Shown: positions 60,693 to 64,000 of the stretch, in pieces
Layout of the letters: the number at the start of each line of letters is the position of its first letter
Position numbering within the stretch: position 1 is the first letter of the stretch
DNA from: Flavobacterium sp.
GTDB taxonomy: Bacteria; Bacteroidota; Bacteroidia; Flavobacteriales; Flavobacteriaceae
DNA length: 64,000 bases
NCBI GenBank assembly: GCA_020403245.1
Contig: JADBYA010000012.1
Coordinates: 1-64,000, forward strand
Reading direction: 5' to 3'
The notes under the pieces: generated by a model
Database searches by the model: none
Told to the model about the DNA's origin: nothing
What the model saw: the letters and a program-made list of their open reading frames with translations, nothing else
Position numbers and translations under genes: made by a program

Positions 60693-61712
60693 ATGATTTT
60701 ATTGCGAAAAATTCTTTTCCCTTTTGCCATTCTTTATGGTTTTATCATGTCAATTAGAAATTATCTTTATGATAAAGGTATACTAAAATCATATTCTTTT
60801 GACATTCCTGTTATTGGTGTTGGAAATTTGAGTGTTGGAGGTACTGGAAAAACACCTCAAATTGAATATTTAGTTCGGTTGCTTTCGCCAAAATATAAAG
60901 TCGCCACATTAAGTAGAGGTTACAAAAGAAAATCTGAAGGTTTTGTTTTGGCAACTTCCAATGCAACTGCGGTATTACTTGGTGATGAACCTTACCAATA
61001 TTATAAAAAGTTTCCCAATATTCTAGTTGCAGTTGACGTTGATAGAAAAAACGGGATTGAAAAATTATTGACTTTAAAGGATAAACCCGAAGTAATTTTG
61101 CTTGATGATGCTTTTCAACACAGAAAGGTAAAAGCGGGATTTTACATTCTCTTGACTTCATATAACGATTTGTTTTGCGATGATTTTATGTTACCTACAG
61201 GAAACCTTCGTGAAAACAGCAATGGCGCTAAAAGAGCCAATATGATAATTATCACTAAATGTCCACCATCAATTTCTGAAATCGACCAAGAAACTATTAA
61301 AAACAAAATTGGTCTTGCTATTCCTATTTTTTTCAGTTGTATTGAATACGATGACAAAATTTATAATCAAAATAACACTTTAGAAGTTTCGGAAATTAAA
61401 TCAAAAGAAAAAGTTTTGTTAGCCGGAATTGCTAAGCCAAAACCATTTTTTGATTATTTGCAAAAAGAAGGAGATGATTTAATATCGTTTCCCGATCATC
61501 ACCATTTTAGCGAAAGCGATATTTCAGTCATAAAAAATAAAGCCAAAGATAAAATTATAGTCACAACCGAAAAGGATTTTGTACGTTTGGACGCTGAAAT
61601 TTTGGCAAAACAATTATATTATTTACCTATCACTAGTAAGTTTGTTGATAAACAAGCTATTTTTGATAAAACAATTTTAAACTATGTGGGAACTTGTTCA
61701 AGAAACAGTTAA
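60693..61712 (+). CDS. lpxK: Tetraacyldisaccharide 4'-kinase
   Basis: About 339 residues from ATG 60693 (MILLRKILFPFAILYG). The P-loop is NLSVGGTGKTPQIEYL, followed by the conserved LSRGYKRKSEG, GDEPYQYYKKFP, DDAFQHRKVKAGF and the closing DHHHFSESD/ TTEKDFVRL. It phosphorylates the lipid A precursor at the inner membrane; the N-terminal helix anchors it. The purine phosphorylase gene starts 29 bases before its end. Confidence 0.95.
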   Translation: MILLRKILFPFAILYGFIMSIRNYLYDKGILKSYSFDIPVIGVGNLSVGGTGKTPQIEYLVRLLSPKYKVATLSRGYKRKSEGFVLATSNATAVLLGDEPYQYYKKFPNILVAVDVDRKNGIEKLLTLKDKPEVILLDDAFQHRKVKAGFYILLTSYNDLFCDDFMLPTGNLRENSNGAKRANMIIITKCPPSISEIDQETIKNKIGLAIPIFFSCIEYDDKIYNQNNTLEVSEIKSKEKVLLAGIAKPKPFFDYLQKEGDDLISFPDHHHFSESDISVIKNKAKDKIIVTTEKDFVRLDAEILAKQLYYLPITSKFVDKQAIFDKTILNYVGTCSRNS

Positions 61713-62496
61713 TTATATAAAAAACAAAACCAATTTCAGTCCAGAATATGGTGTGATTTTAGGTTCTGGATTAGGAAGTTTTACCGATGATTTGAAAATT
61801 GAATTTATATTGCCTTATCATGAAATTCCAAACTTTCCTATTTCAACAGTTGCAGGTCATAAAGGCGCTCTGGTTTTTGGAACCATTCATAATAAAAAGG
61901 TTGTTGCCATGCAAGGTAGATTCCATTATTACGAAGGTTATTCGATGCAGGAAGTAACTTTTCCTGTTCGTGTGATGAAATACATGGGTGTTACTAAATT
62001 AATTGTTTCCAATGCTTCTGGTGGTGTAAATCCCAATTATAAAGTGGGTTCCATTGTGGTAATCAAAGACCACATCAATATGATGCCTGAACATCCGTTG
62101 AGAGGAAAAAATGACGAGCGATTTGGACCTAGATTTGTCAATATGAGTGAACCTTACAGTGTAAAAATGATTGACAAGGTTAAAGAAATTGCAAAAGCTC
62201 AAAATATCGAAGTTTTTGATGGGGTTTACATGGGATTACAAGGGCCAACATTTGAAACCTTGCATGAGTATAAAATGGTAAAAGTCATAGGTGCTGATTG
62301 TGTTGGAATGTCAACCGTTCCCGAAGTTATCGTTGCACGCCATATGGAATTGGAAACTTTTGGAATTTCTGTAATTACAGATATAGGTAGTGAAGATAAT
62401 TTACAATCTATTACTCATGAAGAAGTTTTAAAAGCAGCCAATGCAGCCGAACCATTGGTAAGACAACTTATAAAAGAGTTGATTCTTCAGTACTAA
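61684..62496 (+). CDS. punA: Purine nucleoside phosphorylase I
   Basis: A 270-residue trimeric-type PNP: phosphate-binding GSGLGSF, HKGALVFG, MQGRFHYYEGYSM, VSNASGGVNPNYKVGS and VGMSTVPEVIVARH. It splits purine nucleosides with phosphate. It overlaps lpxK by 29 bases and is convergent with gapA. Confidence 0.95.
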   Translation: MWELVQETVNYIKNKTNFSPEYGVILGSGLGSFTDDLKIEFILPYHEIPNFPISTVAGHKGALVFGTIHNKKVVAMQGRFHYYEGYSMQEVTFPVRVMKYMGVTKLIVSNASGGVNPNYKVGSIVVIKDHINMMPEHPLRGKNDERFGPRFVNMSEPYSVKMIDKVKEIAKAQNIEVFDGVYMGLQGPTFETLHEYKMVKVIGADCVGMSTVPEVIVARHMELETFGISVITDIGSEDNLQSITHEEVLKAANAAEPLVRQLIKELILQY

Positions 62497-62513
62497 AGTA
62501 GTCTAACATCCAG

Positions 62514-63512
62514 CTACATTTTTTTATTTACCAAAAGGATTAAATCAATAATTCGGCTAGAATATCCTATTTCATTATCATACCATCCCACGACTTTTAC
62601 CATTTTATGAATAACTGATGTAAGTTGTGAGTCAAAAACACAAGAATTTGGATTGCCAATAATATCAACGGAAACAATAGGATCTTCGGTATAAGCTACA
62701 ATTCCTTTTAAGTTGGTTTCAGACGCTATTTTGAAAGCTCTATTTATTTGATCTATTGTCACTTCTTTTTTTACATAGCAGGTAATATCGGTCAATGAAC
62801 CATCGGGAACAGGAACCCTAATACCACTACCGCCAATTTTGCCCACCATTTCTGGAAAAATTTTGGTGAGTGCTTTGGCTGCACCAGTTGTAGTAGGAAC
62901 TATTGACTGACTTGCCCCGCGCGCGCGACGTAAATCTTTATGGGGTTGATCATGCAAACTTTGATCCGTAGTATAGGAGTGAACTGTAGTGATATAAGCT
63001 TGTTCAATGCCACAAAGTTCGTTGATTACTTTAATCATCGGTGCTGCATTGTTGGTAGTGCAGCTGGCATTGGAAACAATAGTTTCTGTACCATCCAAGA
63101 TTTTTTCATTAACGCCAAGTACTACGGTTTTGATTTCAGCAACTTCAGATGGTGCGGAGAGTATTACTTTTTTAGCTCCAGACAAAATGTGTTTATTTAT
63201 TTCTTCAAGAGAGGTAAATTTCCCAGTACATTCCACTACAAAATCAATATTCTTCCATTTCAAATTATTGATTTCTTTTTCATGAAAGAAGGAGTATGAT
63301 TTTCCATCAACAAGAATTGATTTTTCATCAAAGGAAACTTCATCCGGTAAAACACCATGTATGCTGTCGTACTTTATCAAATGCGCCATCGTGCGATTGT
63401 CGGCAATATCATTGATAGCGACAACTTCAATAGTAGGATGGTTTAAAAGCAATCGGAACAAGTTACGCCCAATTCTTCCAAATCCATTGATGGCAATTTT
63501 TGTTTTTTTCAT
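62514..63512 (-). CDS. gapA: Glyceraldehyde-3-phosphate dehydrogenase, type I
   Basis: A 332-residue GAPDH: NAD-binding INGFGRIGRNLFRLLL, catalytic Cys in SNASCTTNNAAPM (about residue 151), catalytic His in TTVHSYTTDQ, and C-terminal WYDNEIGYSSRIIDL. Glycolysis/gluconeogenesis. It might be one of several paralogues, as is usual in flavobacteria. About 40 bases separate it from lipA on the same strand, containing CTTCGTATCTCGTACTTCTAACTTC words. Confidence 0.95.
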   Translation of the reverse strand: MKKTKIAINGFGRIGRNLFRLLLNHPTIEVVAINDIADNRTMAHLIKYDSIHGVLPDEVSFDEKSILVDGKSYSFFHEKEINNLKWKNIDFVVECTGKFTSLEEINKHILSGAKKVILSAPSEVAEIKTVVLGVNEKILDGTETIVSNASCTTNNAAPMIKVINELCGIEQAYITTVHSYTTDQSLHDQPHKDLRRARGASQSIVPTTTGAAKALTKIFPEMVGKIGGSGIRVPVPDGSLTDITCYVKKEVTIDQINRAFKIASETNLKGIVAYTEDPIVSVDIIGNPNSCVFDSQLTSVIHKMVKVVGWYDNEIGYSSRIIDLILLVNKKM

Positions 63513-63550
63513 TAAACTTTACTTCGTATCTCGTACTTCTAACTTCATAA

Positions 63551-64000
63551 TTACAAAATATGTTTCTCTGCATGATAAGAAGAACGAACCAATGCGCCAC
63601 TTTCTACATGACGGAAACCCATTTCTTTTCCGATTTTTTCGTATTTCTCGAATTGTTCTGGTCTTATGAATTCTTTTACAGGTAAATGTTTTTTGCTAGG
63701 TTGCAAGTATTGTCCAATAGTCACAATATCCACATCATTATCTCTCAAATCCTGCATGGTTTGGATAACTTCCTCTTCGGTTTCGCCAAGACCCAGCATA
63801 ATGCCTGATTTAGTTCTCTTGATACCTTGCTGTTTCAAATATTTAAGAACTGCCAAGCTTCTATCATATTTTGCCTGAATTCTGACTTCACGCGTTAATC
63901 TGCGAACGGTTTCTACATTATGTGAAACCACTTCGGGATTGGCTTCCACGATTCTATCGATTATTCTTTCTACGCCTTGAAAGTCTGGTATAAGTGTTTC
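63551..64000 (-). CDS. lipA: Lipoyl synthase, C-terminal part
   Basis: The 150 residues in the window, open at the window end, are the latter half of LipA: LIPDFQG, NPEVVSHNVETVRRL, DRSLAVLKYLK, KSGIMLGLGETEEEV, DIVTIGQYLQPSKKHLPV and the final Ser in VRSSYHA. The radical-SAM cysteines lie upstream outside the window. Confidence 0.96.
   Translation of the reverse strand, partial: ETLIPDFQGVERIIDRIVEANPEVVSHNVETVRRLTREVRIQAKYDRSLAVLKYLKQQGIKRTKSGIMLGLGETEEEVIQTMQDLRDNDVDIVTIGQYLQPSKKHLPVKEFIRPEQFEKYEKIGKEMGFRHVESGALVRSSYHAEKHIL

Overview
The window is chromosomal DNA of a Bacteroidetes bacterium, most likely a Flavobacterium. The DNA is AT-rich. Promoters follow the Bacteroidetes pattern (TTTG, 18-20 bases, TAnnTTTG). 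Secreted proteins carry type IX secretion (T9SS) tails. Family-typical genes are present: BshB1, DUF3667, DUF4252, an SO2930-type diheme cytochrome lipoprotein and a one-piece PurL with a glutaminase tail. Most of the window is housekeeping and metabolic sequence. There is no prophage, transposase or CRISPR array.

Layout. 1-6 kb: end of a T9SS cargo gene, purL, a beta-helix lipoprotein and a cluster of REP-like palindromes. 6-9.6 kb: hotdog thioesterase plus isochorismate synthase (menaquinone), bacillithiol deacetylase, tRNA-His, an M28 peptidase. 9.6-18.7 kb: DUF3667, DUF1801 and GNAT proteins, a surface cytochrome/VCBS pair, acyl-CoA thioesterase, rmuC, rluE-like, a VapC-type toxin-antitoxin pair, trmL. 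18.7-24.3 kb: cobalamin uptake (ATPase, permease, binding protein; divergent TonB receptor behind a cobalamin riboswitch). 24.4-28 kb: S41 protease, ECF sigma factor with anti-sigma-like protein and two DUF4252 proteins. 28.1-31.4 kb: carotenoid operon crtI-crtB headed by a CarH-like B12-binding MerR regulator. 31.7-32 kb: tRNA-Leu and two tRNA-Lys. 32-43.6 kb: aroK, a phosphoribosyltransferase, an S4 protein, an FKBP lipoprotein, a one-piece transketolase, two glycosyltransferases, tgt, an LptG-like permease, an EamA transporter, accA. 43.8-46.4 kb: dnaB with an intein in the P-loop. 46.4-48.8 kb: a four-gene signalling cluster. 49-51.5 kb: a secreted amidotransferase-like gene whose 3' end is duplicated around a HigBA toxin-antitoxin module. 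51.5-64 kb: DPP-IV-like peptidase, DUF1569 protein, cphA, hydrolase, COG1579 coiled coil, Nif3-like protein, lpxK, punA, gapA and the C-terminal part of lipA.

Links between genes. The riboswitch-controlled B12 uptake locus lies about 7 kb from a regulator that has the B12-binding motifs of the CarH photoreceptor and heads the carotenoid operon. Imported B12 may therefore serve light-controlled carotenoid synthesis. The lone sensor kinase at 47.4 kb has no sensor domain and is translationally coupled to a multi-pass membrane protein that probably supplies the input.

The most unusual layer is small repeats. At least seven palindrome families and many 40-90 bp arrays of degenerate short tandem words occupy intergenic gaps. 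Some lie inside genes in frame: three families in purL, one pair forming the linker of transketolase, one at the end of the Nif3-like gene. Two word arrays also enlarge peripheral loops of the cobalamin riboswitch. The other strong novelty candidate is the 1,040-bp unit carrying higBA that recreates the 3' end of its host gene.
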